From an uncultured Saprospiraceae bacterium (GTDB lineage: Bacteria > Bacteroidota > Bacteroidia > Chitinophagales > Saprospiraceae), in contig CALFUU010000170.1 in assembly GCA_937929835.1 (NCBI GenBank), positions 1 to 64,000 on the forward strand: 64,000 bases of DNA, given 5' to 3'. The stretch's first letter is position 1; each line of letters starts with the position of its first letter. Below are positions 1 through 9,897 of the stretch, piece by piece. The notes below the pieces were generated by a model that saw only the letters and a list, made by a program, of their open reading frames with translations, searched no databases and was not told the origin of the DNA. Both the position numbers and the translations under genes were made by a program.

Positions 1-2
1 GT

Positions 3-3000
3 GCAGACTGGTTCTGGCCAACAGAAGTAGTGGATTTAGAGTGTGGAGTGGATTCGTCTCCTCAAGGAATCTATGATTTCTTCAGAGCTGAGTTCGAAGC
101 AACTACACCTTGCCCAGATCCTGAGTCTTGTGATGAGCCGAGTGATCCATACAATAGAGCTGCTAACACTGCAGGTGTATTGAATGCTTTCCCTCAGACT
201 TTAGGTAAAGATGGAAACTTAGAAAATTTCGTTTCTAACTCATGTAACTTAATATTCGACTTTACAGATAACGTATTAGACGCTTGTGGAGAAGACTGCC
301 CAGGTAATCAGAAGATTATCAGAACATGGACTGTATTAGATTGGTGTAACAGTGTTACATTAAATAATACGCAGATCATACATGCAAAGGACAATACTGG
401 TCCAGTAATAGACATGGACGGTGCTGGAGCTACTTCAGTTAGTATGACAGTAGGTGTAAATCCTTGGGGTTGTGTAGCTGAATTTGAGCTTCCAGAACCA
501 GAGCATTTAACTGATAATTGTTCTCCAACTGTTGAGTATACAGTATCAGGACCTGCTAATGTATCTTTTGTTCCAAGAGAAGGAACTCCAGGTGTTTGGG
601 TTGTTTCAGGTGCTCCTAAAGGAACACATACATTCACTTACACTGCAACTGACTGTTGTGGAAATGAAGGCACAGGTACAGTAGTTGTTACAGTAATTGA
701 TAACTCAGCTCCTCAGCCAATCGCTACTCAGAATATTGTTGTAGGATTAACATTCTCTCCAACTAATCCTGAAGCGGGATCAGCTAAGATTTTTGTTGAC
801 CAGATTGATAATGGTTCTCACGATGGAAGTTGTGGACCTGTAATCACAGCGATCAGAAGAGTAGATGGCGACGGATGTGGAAATATCGGTAACAACGGAC
901 ACGATAACAATACTACGTTCTTCAATTTCAACGATTTACCAGATAATCAACAGCCTACAGATCATTCTATAAATGATACGGATGGTGGTCAGTTTGTTAA
1001 GTTCTGTTGTAACGATCTCTTAACTGGAGATGGTGAAGATCTTGATGGTGATGGTGTAAACGATTACGTTAATATCACAGTAGAATTAGGTGTTTGGGAT
1101 GATGCAAATATGGATGGATGGCCAGGTACTCCAGGAGACTTGTTCGCAAGAACATGGGCTACTGTAAGACTAGAAGCTAAAGTAAATCCTGTATTGCAGT
1201 GTCCTCCTAACGCGAGAATAGACTGTAGAGAAGATGAGACTGGTGATTTTGCTATCAGCCAGATCTTAGGTAGAGCAACTGCAAGTACTGCATGTGGTGC
1301 AGTAGATGTAGAGTTCAATGATGTATGTGGATGGGATCAGAATGGTGATGGTGACTTAAACGATACTTTCTTCATGGGAAGTGTAAGTCCTCCAGTCGCA
1401 GATGTAAGTGAAGAGTTTAACAAAGCTTGTCACTATGGTCCTGTTGTAAGAACATGGAATATAGTAGGTACGAATATTAGCTGTAGCCAGATAATAATCA
1501 TTACTGAGCCTACAGAAGTATTCTCAGGTAGTTACTACCTAGTTGATGCTAACGGCAACTATATATTAAATGGTACTAGACCAATTGAGAATGATAACAT
1601 AACATTCCCATTTGAGAGAGATGCAGTTGATATCAATGACGACAACTTTGATGATTTTTCTGAAGTACAAGTAGATTGTATCGATGATTTAGGAAATCCT
1701 GAGCCAACATGGGTTGATTCTCACTGTAGCTTAATTGGATGGTCTCTAGATTCAGATACTATCAACTTCGAAGATGGTGCTTGTAGAAAGATCATTAATG
1801 AGTATTGTGTAATTGACTGGTGTCAGTTTGACCCATCAGGAGGTCCTATTATTCCAAATAATGGTGATTTCAAGGGCAATACTGTTCAACCAGGTAAGTG
1901 GTGCTGGACTGTTATCGGAAAGCTAATAGATCCATATGCACCAGTTGTGACTGCAGCTAATGATATGTTTGATGCTAATCCTGCACCAGGTGGTTCTGGA
2001 GGTTTCCCTTCAGCTAACACTTGTGTAGGTAGTGGAATAACAATGACTGCAACTGCATTTGACGGAAACACTGATGCTGATGGCAATGTTCAAGATGACG
2101 CTTGTCCTAGTTCTTGGTTACAGTGGGTTGCTTTAGTTGATATCAACAATGACTGGTCATTTGATTTTGAGTATAGCTCATTCATTCCTGAAGGTCAGCA
2201 ATTATTTGATGATACAAACGGTAATGGAATTCCAGATGTACAAGTAGGTGAAGGTTCTGATAGTGCTGATGGTCCTAAAGTTGACCAAGGAGACTATACT
2301 ATATCTATACCTGCAGCAATTCCAGCGGATTGTGGTGCTACACAACACAGAGTTGAGTGGACAGTATATGATGGTTGTGGTAACTTAACATCTACGACTA
2401 GTTACTTCACAGTTCAAGACAAGAAGGCTCCAACGCCATTCTGTGTTAACTTAAGTACAGCATTAATGGATATACCTGCGGGTGGATCACCTGAAGATGC
2501 AATGGTTGAGATTTGGGCTATAGATTTCGATAACGGTAGTTTCGATAACTGTACAGGCGATGATGAGTTGTTATTCACATTCACAGATGATGCTTCTACA
2601 GTAAACCCAGAATTCAGAAGTGCTGCTATGAGATTCGATTGTGAAGCTCTAGGTGGTACAGACAATGCACTTGTAACACTTCCTATTTATGTATGGGATG
2701 GTTGCGGTAACAGAGATTTCTGCTTAGTTAACTTGAGAATTATCGATAACAACAATAATTGTCGTGGTACATCAACTGGTAGCCTTATTGCAGGTACAGT
2801 TTCTACAGAGTCTGGTCAGATGGTAGAGAATGTAGAAGTAATGAATGAAGTAATGCCAGGTACAGAACAGACAATGATGATGACTGAGTCTAATGGAGAG
2901 TTCTTCTTCCATGAAGAGGATAACAGAGATTATCAGTTAACTGGTACTAAGAATGATGACTACTCTAATGGAGTAAGTACGATTGATATCGTTATGATTC

Positions 3001-3989
3001 AGAGACACATATTAGGAATCGAAACATTTGATTCTGCTTATGATATGATAGCTGCTGATGTTAACGGTGATAGTAGAATAGATGGAGCTGATCTTGTAGA
3101 GCTTAGAAAATTAGTTCTAGGTATCTATACTGAGCTTCCACAGAATGATAGTTGGAGATTTGTTAATGCTGACCAAACGTTAGATGTAGCAAATCCTTGG
3201 AGCTTCGATGAGACAATTGAAGTTATGCAATTGTCTGCTGATATGAACGATGAGGACTTCATAGGTGTCAAGATTGGTGATGTAAGTGGTGATGTTGTTG
3301 CTAACGCAATAGATGCACCAAATACTGCTAACAGAGTTGCAGGAGCTGTAACGATAGATTTTGACAATGTAGAAGTTGCTGCTGGACAAACTGTACAGTT
3401 AACTGTTACAGCTAATCAAGCTGATCTTTACGGATACCAGTTCACATTGGCTACTCCAGGATTACAACTAGTAGATGTACAGTCTGCTAACTTGAATGTT
3501 ACTGAAGCTAACTTCGGTGTGTTCGGTGATGTTGTAACGACTAGCTGGAATGATACTAAGCCTATGAATGCTACAGGAGAGTTATTCACATTGACATTTA
3601 CTTCTAATGTAGAAGGTCAATTAGCAGAAATTCTTGACTTGAATAGTAGTGTAACTAAGGCTGAAGCATATGTAGGATCTAACTTAAACATCGTTGATGT
3701 AGAGTTAGCAAGTACAAATACAGTTAGTGAGTTTGCTCTTAACCAAAACGAGCCTAACCCGTTCAGTGCTAACACCACTATCGGATTCGTATTGGCAGAA
3801 GCTGCAAATACAACTATGACAGTATATGATGTAACTGGAAAGGTAATTACTGTAATTAGAGGTGACTACCCACAAGGTTATAACGAAATTAAATTGAGTA
3901 AATCTGATTTAGGAGCTAGCGGAGTTCTTTACTATCAATTAGATAGCGGAGACTTCACAGCAACTAAGAAGATGATTGTAATCGAATAG
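3..3989 (+). CDS. Giant T9SS-exported surface protein, 5'-truncated (paralog A)
   Basis: The frame is open to the left edge, so the N-terminus and signal peptide lie outside the window; 1328 residues are visible. Cys-rich Ig/HYR-like beta modules fill most of the length, with signatures RTWTVLDWC near residue 106 and NEYCVIDWC near 600. A module containing PTPFCVNLSTALM sits near 810, and a short carboxypeptidase-regulatory-like beta domain at about 930-980. A dockerin-like pair follows at about 983-1055 (second loop DVNGDSRIDGAD is a textbook 12-residue calcium loop). Next come a cohesin-like domain at about 1113-1236 and a T9SS type A sorting domain at 1245-1328 (NEPNPFS, TVYDVTGK). It should pass the outer membrane through T9SS and be anchored or released at the surface. 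Export is well supported; adhesion or matrix function is inferred. GTG at position 30 is not a credible start because homologous sequence continues upstream. Confidence 0.9.
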   Translation, partial: ADWFWPTEVVDLECGVDSSPQGIYDFFRAEFEATTPCPDPESCDEPSDPYNRAANTAGVLNAFPQTLGKDGNLENFVSNSCNLIFDFTDNVLDACGEDCPGNQKIIRTWTVLDWCNSVTLNNTQIIHAKDNTGPVIDMDGAGATSVSMTVGVNPWGCVAEFELPEPEHLTDNCSPTVEYTVSGPANVSFVPREGTPGVWVVSGAPKGTHTFTYTATDCCGNEGTGTVVVTVIDNSAPQPIATQNIVVGLTFSPTNPEAGSAKIFVDQIDNGSHDGSCGPVITAIRRVDGDGCGNIGNNGHDNNTTFFNFNDLPDNQQPTDHSINDTDGGQFVKFCCNDLLTGDGEDLDGDGVNDYVNITVELGVWDDANMDGWPGTPGDLFARTWATVRLEAKVNPVLQCPPNARIDCREDETGDFAISQILGRATASTACGAVDVEFNDVCGWDQNGDGDLNDTFFMGSVSPPVADVSEEFNKACHYGPVVRTWNIVGTNISCSQIIIITEPTEVFSGSYYLVDANGNYILNGTRPIENDNITFPFERDAVDINDDNFDDFSEVQVDCIDDLGNPEPTWVDSHCSLIGWSLDSDTINFEDGACRKIINEYCVIDWCQFDPSGGPIIPNNGDFKGNTVQPGKWCWTVIGKLIDPYAPVVTAANDMFDANPAPGGSGGFPSANTCVGSGITMTATAFDGNTDADGNVQDDACPSSWLQWVALVDINNDWSFDFEYSSFIPEGQQLFDDTNGNGIPDVQVGEGSDSADGPKVDQGDYTISIPAAIPADCGATQHRVEWTVYDGCGNLTSTTSYFTVQDKKAPTPFCVNLSTALMDIPAGGSPEDAMVEIWAIDFDNGSFDNCTGDDELLFTFTDDASTVNPEFRSAAMRFDCEALGGTDNALVTLPIYVWDGCGNRDFCLVNLRIIDNNNNCRGTSTGSLIAGTVSTESGQMVENVEVMNEVMPGTEQTMMMTESNGEFFFHEEDNRDYQLTGTKNDDYSNGVSTIDIVMIQRHILGIETFDSAYDMIAADVNGDSRIDGADLVELRKLVLGIYTELPQNDSWRFVNADQTLDVANPWSFDETIEVMQLSADMNDEDFIGVKIGDVSGDVVANAIDAPNTANRVAGAVTIDFDNVEVAAGQTVQLTVTANQADLYGYQFTLATPGLQLVDVQSANLNVTEANFGVFGDVVTTSWNDTKPMNATGELFTLTFTSNVEGQLAEILDLNSSVTKAEAYVGSNLNIVDVELASTNTVSEFALNQNEPNPFSANTTIGFVLAEAANTTMTVYDVTGKVITVIRGDYPQGYNEIKLSKSDLGASGVLYYQLDSGDFTATKKMIVIE

Positions 3990-4017
3990 TACTAGAATAA
4001 AATCGGTTTTTGGGATG

Positions 4018-4053
4018 GCCTCTCTCCACTTGTTGGAGGGGGGCTTTTTTTTT
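4018..4053 (+). terminator. Rho-independent terminator after paralog A
   Basis: A GC-rich stem (GCCTCTCTCC with GGAGGGGGGC, using G-T pairs) is followed by ten T residues. The sequence TTTTTGGGATGG just before it recurs before the terminator of the next giant gene. Confidence 0.85.
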
Positions 4054-4184
4054 TGGGTATCTGTACTTATATGTAGGCTCCAAAGCCACGTTCTTTGACT
4101 TCACTTGTGTGAGTACTTTCATATTAAAAAACTTAAATGTGAAATTTACTCTGAAAACGTTACGATTACATATTATAATAAATT

Positions 4185-4192
4185 TACATTTG
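4185..4192 (+). promoter_or_regulatory. Candidate -7 element (TACATTTG) for paralog B
   Basis: TACATTTG matches the Bacteroidota -7 consensus TAnnTTTG and lies about 120 bases before the ATG of the next giant gene. No clear TTTG -33 box is visible at the expected spacing, so this is a motif-only call. Confidence 0.4.
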
Positions 4193-4313
4193 TTAAGTCT
4201 TAGAGCATACCTATTGTTCTAAGTACAACCTACCACCTTAGGATACTAATAGATCCACAGTAACATTTATTATTTGGGCTAAAACACCCAAGCAGTAATT
4301 AAACAAGGATCTC

Positions 4314-7300
4314 ATGAAGTATTATTATACTCTCTCTTTTGAGAAGTTAGCTAGACTAGTTTTTGTAGTCTTTACATTAGTATTATGTCAAGCTAATGTT
4401 GGATTGTCACAGTGTACGCTTTCATGTAACGGAACGACACAGGTATCATTAAGTGCTGATTGTAATGCGATCATTACTCCAAATATGATTTTAAGTGATA
4501 ATGGGGCATCTTGCCCAAGCCCATATCTTAGAGTAGAAGTGTCAGATGAAAATGGCAACCTTATACCAGGTATAAATGAAGTGACAAGTGGTTTTATGGG
4601 TCAAACATTGACTGTCAGTGTGATAGATAATGTACTCAATGATACCAATGATCCTCCTTTAGGTTCTGGAAATACTTGTTGGGGTCTCATACTTATAGAA
4701 GATAAATTTGGACCCTCTATTATGGGAGGTTGTACAGCTGATTTAATGAATATTGAATTAGAATGCGCTGATCTAGCCATATATCCTGGCCCAACCTTCA
4801 CAGACAATTGTGATGGAGACCTTGAGCCATTGTTGCTATCTGAGGATATTACGCCTTGCCCTTCTCCAGATATTATCAAGACTGTAACGAGAACCTATAC
4901 AGCAGTTGACGAAAAGGGCAATAGAGCTGCAAATACGTGTACTGTAGAAATTGCTTTAAGAAGATTTGACATAAACAACGTAACTTTTCCAGTAGACATA
5001 GAGCTACAATGTGATGTTGCAAGTACGTTTGATACAGATTGGAATGGTATAGATGAGAACGAAATTCCTGTTTCAGAGACAGGATCACCGATATATATTT
5101 TTGAAAACCCCAATGGTGAAAGGGATACTACTTTCTTGTTTCCATTTCCAGATGTATACTGTAATACATCTGTTACATTCACTGATGTAATTTTACCAAG
5201 AATTGGTTGTACTCAGAAAGTACTAAGAAACTGGGTAGTACGTGTATGGGAGTGTCCTAACTCTACTATAACTGAGGCTGATCCATTTTCATTTAGTCAG
5301 ACTATTAATATAATAGATAATACACCTCCTGTAATCAATACAACTACAGATGGTAATTGCATGATAAATGGTGTAGATAAAATTACTGTTAGTACTAATT
5401 CGTTGATTACATCTCCTGGTTCAGGTGACTATGGTGATTTTAATTGTGGTGTCACGACAAGTTTATGTTTACCTAGTGCAATAGATAACTGCTTGGATTT
5501 ACATGGCACTTCATCGGGATTAACTAATTGCGAAGGCACTAAAAATCCTGTAGGTTTAAAATATGACCTTACCTATGATTCTGGTTTTATAGCTGATTAC
5601 AATGGTCAAGACTTATTGTTACCTATGGGGACAAGTGTGGTATTGTTTACAGTTTATGATGAGTGTTATAATTCGAGTCAATGTCATTTACCTGTAGAGA
5701 TAATAGATGATACACCACCTATAGCTATTTGTGATCAGAATACAACAGTAAGCTTAACTTCTGGTGGTACTGCATTTGTAGGAGCTAGTTCATTTGATGA
5801 CGGCTCATATGATGATTGCAAGGATCATTGTTCTTTAGTAAGGAAAATGAATCCAGGTACTTGCGAGTGTAGAAGACCTGATATATGCGATTTGGATTTC
5901 TTAGGAGAAAGAAACGGAAGTTATTACTACCTCTCTAGCTATGACATTTCGGCGAGTATAGCCAAGAAAAGAGCTACTGCCTACGGAGGACATCTTGTAA
6001 AATTTGAAGATTCTGAAGAGGAAGAATGGTTAACTGGAGAGGTTAGACGTACTTACTCGGATAGATTCTGGATAGGACTGAAACGAGAGGGGTCTGGTTT
6101 TAGATGGGATGATCATTCATCTTTATCTTACACTAATTGGGCATCAGGACAACCAAGCAATAATGCCGGTGAAGACTGTGTTATGGTAACGCCTGGCAAT
6201 ACATGGAATGATGCATCTTGCGATGTCGAGTTGAGATACGTACTCGAGGTCAGTAGCGATTGTGGATTTGGTTCTACTATTAATTTCTGTTGCTCTGATG
6301 CGGATACTGACCAGATGGTGGTTTTTAGAGTAGTCGATTTCTATGGAAATTTCAATGACTGTATGGTCAATGTTTCTATTCAAGATAAATCAGCTCCAGT
6401 ACTCAATTGTCCACCTAATCGTACAGTAGCTTGCGACTTTATATACAATCAAAATGATTTAAATGAGGCATTCGGTTCTCTTACAACAGGTGAAAGTTGT
6501 AATCCTAATATTGAACCTTCTGTGACGACAAATATTCGAGAGTGTGGAGTCGGAACTATAGAAAGACTATGGACAGCATTTGACTCTAATGGCAGAGAAT
6601 TAGCTCACTGTAAGCAGACAATTACATTCGAAAATACAGATCCATTTCAGTTTGACACAGAGACACAATGTCCAGAAAGCGAAATTACGCTTAATGATTG
6701 TGTAGACCCAGCGACATTAACACCGGCTAGCTTAGGTACTCCAGACTTCTTAAGAGGTCAATGTGATGTAGTCGGTACAGACTTCGATGATCAATTGTTT
6801 TCTTTTAACAACACGAGCGGTAATGCGGTCTGCTTTAAACTTATCCGTACTTGGGAAATTATTGATTGGTGTCAAGTCAATCCTAATGGAACCTTCCGTA
6901 CTTGGAATTGTGTACAAGTAATCAAAGTTGTAGATCCGAGTAAGCCACAAGCTAGATTTTCTTTTGCACCCGACTTAGATTTTGATGACAAAGGAACTCC
7001 TGTGTTTTCAGTATTTGACTGTGATGGAGGACAAGTAAGTTTTGACTTTTCTGCAGAAGATGCGTGTACACCAGCTAACGACCTGCAATACTCTTATACA
7101 GTTACAGGTCCTGATGGGGTCTCTACCGCTCAAGTAGACGGAACAGGTGCCAACGGAAGTATTTCTGGACAATTTGCAGTGGGAGTCAATACCGCATACC
7201 TCACGTACTATGATAATTGTGGTAACGCTTGTACGGTTCATCAGGAGTTTATCGTGGCCAATAGAAAAGCAGCAACTGCTTATTGCTTAAGTGGGGTAGC

Positions 7301-8816
7301 TGTGGACATTATGCCAATATCAACTACAGGTGGACAAGTTCCAGATGATGCAATGATCGAATTGTGGGCTTCGGATTTTGACGCGGGTAGTTCTCATCCA
7401 TGTGGATATCCTGTGCACTTATCTTTTACAGAGGATATTAATAATACAAATAGAACTTTCACTTGTAACGATATAGGCTTGCAAGAAGTAAGAATATATG
7501 TCACGACGATTGCGCCTGATGGGAGTTTAGTGCAGACTTTCTGTACAACTTTTGTTGACATTCAGAATAATCACGCTGTTAATCCTTGCCAACAATTTAC
7601 TACGGTAAATGTGGAGGGAACAATCTCTACTGAGACAGAACAATTAATTGAAGACGTACAAGTAACATTAGAAGGTGGAAACACTGACGTGTATACCAAC
7701 ACTAATGGAGAGTATGCATTTACAGCAATGGGTACGGGCGGTGATTATATTGTCAATCCAGCTAATAATACTATTCCATTGAATGGTGTATCTACACTTG
7801 ACTTGGTAATGATTCAGAGACACATACTAGGAGTAGAAACTCTAGATTCTCCATACAAGATTATTGCTGCAGATATTAATGCTAATAATATCATCGATGG
7901 AGTGGATCTTGTAGAACTAAGAAAATTAATCTTAGGAATATACACTGAGTTTCCAGAGAATGAGTCTTGGAGATTCGTTGATAAGGATTACCAATTCCAA
8001 AATACTGAGGCTCCTCTAGAAGAAGATTTTTCAGAGAATTATGAGATTATCAATCTTGGACAAAATATGTCTATTGACTTTGTCGCTGTAAAAATCGGTG
8101 ATGTTGATGGTACAGTAGATCAGCTTTTGAATGGCCAAACGAATTCATTGTACAGTACTAGCCAGTCATCTACAATCAATGTAGATTTCATTGAGCAAGA
8201 AATCGCTGACAATCAAGTAGTAGCGCTACCGTTTACAATCGCCAATTCTACTTCAGTCACTGGTTTCCAATTTGAGTTAGATTTTGATCCACTTCAAGTG
8301 GAAGTACAAAGCATTCAAGGGGTTAATATAGAATTGAATGAATCAAATTACAATCTACAGAATGGAACTCTAGCTATAAGTTGGTCAAGTAATGTACCAG
8401 TATTAGATGCTCAGTTTGAGGTTACATTCAGAACTTTAGGACCTGTTAATTTGGATGAACTCTTTAGCATTAATCAGCAAAGTGCACTCAATGCTGAAGT
8501 ATATGATGCATCAATGAATACGCATAAGTTGTTGATGACACCAACTACTAACATTACTGAGTTAGTGCTTCAGAACAACCCTAACCCTTTTAGTACTGAA
8601 ACAGAATTGATGTTCTACTTAAATGAAAAGTCCGTTACGGATATCATCATATCTGATGTACAAGGAAGAGTTGTAAAGTCTATGACTCAAGAGTTAGCAT
8701 CTGGATTGAATACAATGACGTTAAATAAGACAGATCTTGGAAACCCAGGTATCTATTACTTGACTGTAAGAACGTCTACGCATAACGAAATGATTAAACT
8801 AGTTCTTCTGGACTAA
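4314..8816 (+). CDS. Giant T9SS-exported surface protein with C-type lectin domain (paralog B)
   Basis: 1500 residues, complete. A signal peptide covers about residues 1-33. Cys-rich Ig/HYR-like modules follow, including the family signature RTWEIIDWC near 845. A C-type lectin domain is inserted at about 525-650: WIGLK, GEDCV and TWNDASC are recognisable, but the usual EPN/QPD sugar-specificity triplet reads QPS, so calcium-dependent sugar binding is uncertain. The C-terminal part matches the paralogs: carboxypeptidase-regulatory-like segment (~1100-1150), dockerin-like pair (~1155-1225), cohesin-like domain (~1285-1405, with the typical FQFELDFDP strand) and T9SS type A sorting domain (~1420-1500, NNPNPFS). 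It is the only one of the four with the lectin insert, which suggests a glycan-contact role at the surface. Export is seen in the sequence; ligand and role are inferred. Confidence 0.92.
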   Translation: MKYYYTLSFEKLARLVFVVFTLVLCQANVGLSQCTLSCNGTTQVSLSADCNAIITPNMILSDNGASCPSPYLRVEVSDENGNLIPGINEVTSGFMGQTLTVSVIDNVLNDTNDPPLGSGNTCWGLILIEDKFGPSIMGGCTADLMNIELECADLAIYPGPTFTDNCDGDLEPLLLSEDITPCPSPDIIKTVTRTYTAVDEKGNRAANTCTVEIALRRFDINNVTFPVDIELQCDVASTFDTDWNGIDENEIPVSETGSPIYIFENPNGERDTTFLFPFPDVYCNTSVTFTDVILPRIGCTQKVLRNWVVRVWECPNSTITEADPFSFSQTINIIDNTPPVINTTTDGNCMINGVDKITVSTNSLITSPGSGDYGDFNCGVTTSLCLPSAIDNCLDLHGTSSGLTNCEGTKNPVGLKYDLTYDSGFIADYNGQDLLLPMGTSVVLFTVYDECYNSSQCHLPVEIIDDTPPIAICDQNTTVSLTSGGTAFVGASSFDDGSYDDCKDHCSLVRKMNPGTCECRRPDICDLDFLGERNGSYYYLSSYDISASIAKKRATAYGGHLVKFEDSEEEEWLTGEVRRTYSDRFWIGLKREGSGFRWDDHSSLSYTNWASGQPSNNAGEDCVMVTPGNTWNDASCDVELRYVLEVSSDCGFGSTINFCCSDADTDQMVVFRVVDFYGNFNDCMVNVSIQDKSAPVLNCPPNRTVACDFIYNQNDLNEAFGSLTTGESCNPNIEPSVTTNIRECGVGTIERLWTAFDSNGRELAHCKQTITFENTDPFQFDTETQCPESEITLNDCVDPATLTPASLGTPDFLRGQCDVVGTDFDDQLFSFNNTSGNAVCFKLIRTWEIIDWCQVNPNGTFRTWNCVQVIKVVDPSKPQARFSFAPDLDFDDKGTPVFSVFDCDGGQVSFDFSAEDACTPANDLQYSYTVTGPDGVSTAQVDGTGANGSISGQFAVGVNTAYLTYYDNCGNACTVHQEFIVANRKAATAYCLSGVAVDIMPISTTGGQVPDDAMIELWASDFDAGSSHPCGYPVHLSFTEDINNTNRTFTCNDIGLQEVRIYVTTIAPDGSLVQTFCTTFVDIQNNHAVNPCQQFTTVNVEGTISTETEQLIEDVQVTLEGGNTDVYTNTNGEYAFTAMGTGGDYIVNPANNTIPLNGVSTLDLVMIQRHILGVETLDSPYKIIAADINANNIIDGVDLVELRKLILGIYTEFPENESWRFVDKDYQFQNTEAPLEEDFSENYEIINLGQNMSIDFVAVKIGDVDGTVDQLLNGQTNSLYSTSQSSTINVDFIEQEIADNQVVALPFTIANSTSVTGFQFELDFDPLQVEVQSIQGVNIELNESNYNLQNGTLAISWSSNVPVLDAQFEVTFRTLGPVNLDELFSINQQSALNAEVYDASMNTHKLLMTPTTNITELVLQNNPNPFSTETELMFYLNEKSVTDIIISDVQGRVVKSMTQELASGLNTMTLNKTDLGNPGIYYLTVRTSTHNEMIKLVLLD

Positions 8817-8848
8817 AAAGATATATAAGATTTACTGTTTTTGGGATG

Positions 8849-8885
8849 GGGCCCCTCTCCATATAGATGGAGGGGGTCTTTTTTT
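8849..8885 (+). terminator. Rho-independent terminator after paralog B
   Basis: A stem of CCCCTCTCCAT with ATGGAGGGGG and a short loop is followed by seven T residues. The preceding TTTTTGGGATGG matches the copy after paralog A, so the 3' flank was probably duplicated with the gene. Confidence 0.85.
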
Positions 8886-8923
8886 ATTTTGAACTATTTG
8901 ATACACCAAGACATTCATAGGAT

Positions 8924-9334
8924 ATGCCTAGAATACTCGGAATCGACTACGGAATTAAAAAATGTGGAATAGCTGTATCTGATCCTTTACAGATTATAGT
9001 GTCTCCACTTAAAACGGTAAAGACATCCTCTATGATGTCCTTTCTTAAGATATACCTTTCAGAAGAGGAAGTAGAAAAGGTGGTTTTCGGTCTTCCTACT
9101 CACGCAGACGGCAATCCGACATACTTAGTCGCAGAAATAGAAAGTTTTGCTAAAAAGTTATTGGACACACATCCTGAATTAGTCCTAGCCTACCAGAACG
9201 AAAACTACACCTCAGCTCAAGCCCAGCAAATTATTCTCACTAGTGGTTTGACAAAAAAACAAAGACAGGACAAATCTCGTCTGGATAAGATATCTGCTGT
9301 TCTTATATTGCAGCGTTATTTAAAACATATATAA
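8924..9334 (+). CDS. ruvX: YqgF/RuvX family pre-16S rRNA nuclease / Holliday junction resolvase-like
   Basis: 136 residues, the usual length for the family. The RNase H-like fold is marked by the N-terminal GIDYGIKKCGIAVSD strand with its acidic metal ligand, the central FGLP motif, and the C-terminal SRLDKISAVLILQRYL segment carrying the conserved Asp. YqgF proteins process the 5' end of 16S rRNA in the cytoplasm and have been proposed as Holliday junction resolvases. The ATG start directly precedes the first beta strand. The peptide deformylase gene begins 5 bases after the stop, so the two are probably co-transcribed, a pairing common in Bacteroidota. Confidence 0.93.
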   Translation: MPRILGIDYGIKKCGIAVSDPLQIIVSPLKTVKTSSMMSFLKIYLSEEEVEKVVFGLPTHADGNPTYLVAEIESFAKKLLDTHPELVLAYQNENYTSAQAQQIILTSGLTKKQRQDKSRLDKISAVLILQRYLKHI

Positions 9335-9339
9335 TACGA

Positions 9340-9894
9340 ATGATATTACCTATCTACGCTTATGGACAACCTGTGCTTAGACGACCGGGAAAGGAAGTTG
9401 CCAAAGATCAGGAAGGCTTAGAAGTGCTTATCGCCAATATGTGGGATACCATGTATAATGCCAAGGGTATAGGCCTAGCTGCACCACAGATAGGAAAAAG
9501 TTTAAGACTCTTTCTTGTAGATACAATACAGCTTGAAGAAGAAGATAACGACATCAAAGGTGTCAAGATGGCGCTTATCAATCCGACTATCATAGAAGAG
9601 AGCGGAGAAGAAGAATCCTACGAAGAGGGATGTTTGTCTATCCCTGATATAAGAGGTGATGTTTTTCGCCAACCTACAATCCGTATTTTATTTTATGATG
9701 AAGATTTCAAAAAACACGAAGAGAGTTTTTCTGGTATCAATGCACGCGTTATCCAACACGAGTATGATCATATAGAGGGAAAGTTATTTACGGAAAAACT
9801 TAAGCCCCTCAGAAAAAGACTCATCAAAAGAAAGTTGGAAAGTATTAAGAAGGGAAAAGTAAGTGCAGATTACAGGATGAGGTTCGCTACTTAA
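9340..9894 (+). CDS. def: Peptide deformylase
   Basis: 184 residues. It removes the N-formyl group from nascent proteins in the cytoplasm. All three family motifs are present: GIGLAAPQIG (motif 1), EEGCLSIP (motif 2, Cys metal ligand) and QHEYDHIEGKLF (motif 3, HExxH with both His ligands and catalytic Glu). The C-terminus has the basic tail common in Bacteroidota enzymes. It is the second gene of the ruvX-def pair and ends 3 bases before the convergent RNase H gene. Confidence 0.97.
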   Translation: MILPIYAYGQPVLRRPGKEVAKDQEGLEVLIANMWDTMYNAKGIGLAAPQIGKSLRLFLVDTIQLEEEDNDIKGVKMALINPTIIEESGEEESYEEGCLSIPDIRGDVFRQPTIRILFYDEDFKKHEESFSGINARVIQHEYDHIEGKLFTEKLKPLRKRLIKRKLESIKKGKVSADYRMRFAT

Positions 9895-9897
9895 GAA

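Larger units (their letters stand above)
3990..4313. other. Intergenic region between two giant surface-protein genes
   Basis: This 324-base gap holds the terminator of the upstream gene, a TAnnTTTG promoter element at 4185-4192 and a leader of about 115 bases. In the leader, TCTAAG can pair with upstream CTTAGA (4199-4223), and an alternative CTAAG/CTTAG pairing exists just downstream. I see no convincing gene; a 70-codon open frame here starts inside the terminator and is rejected. Confidence 0.6.

Noticed and set aside
4010-4222. 70-codon open frame after paralog A
   Set aside because: Starts inside the terminator hairpin and T-run; no family features and no promoter ahead of it.
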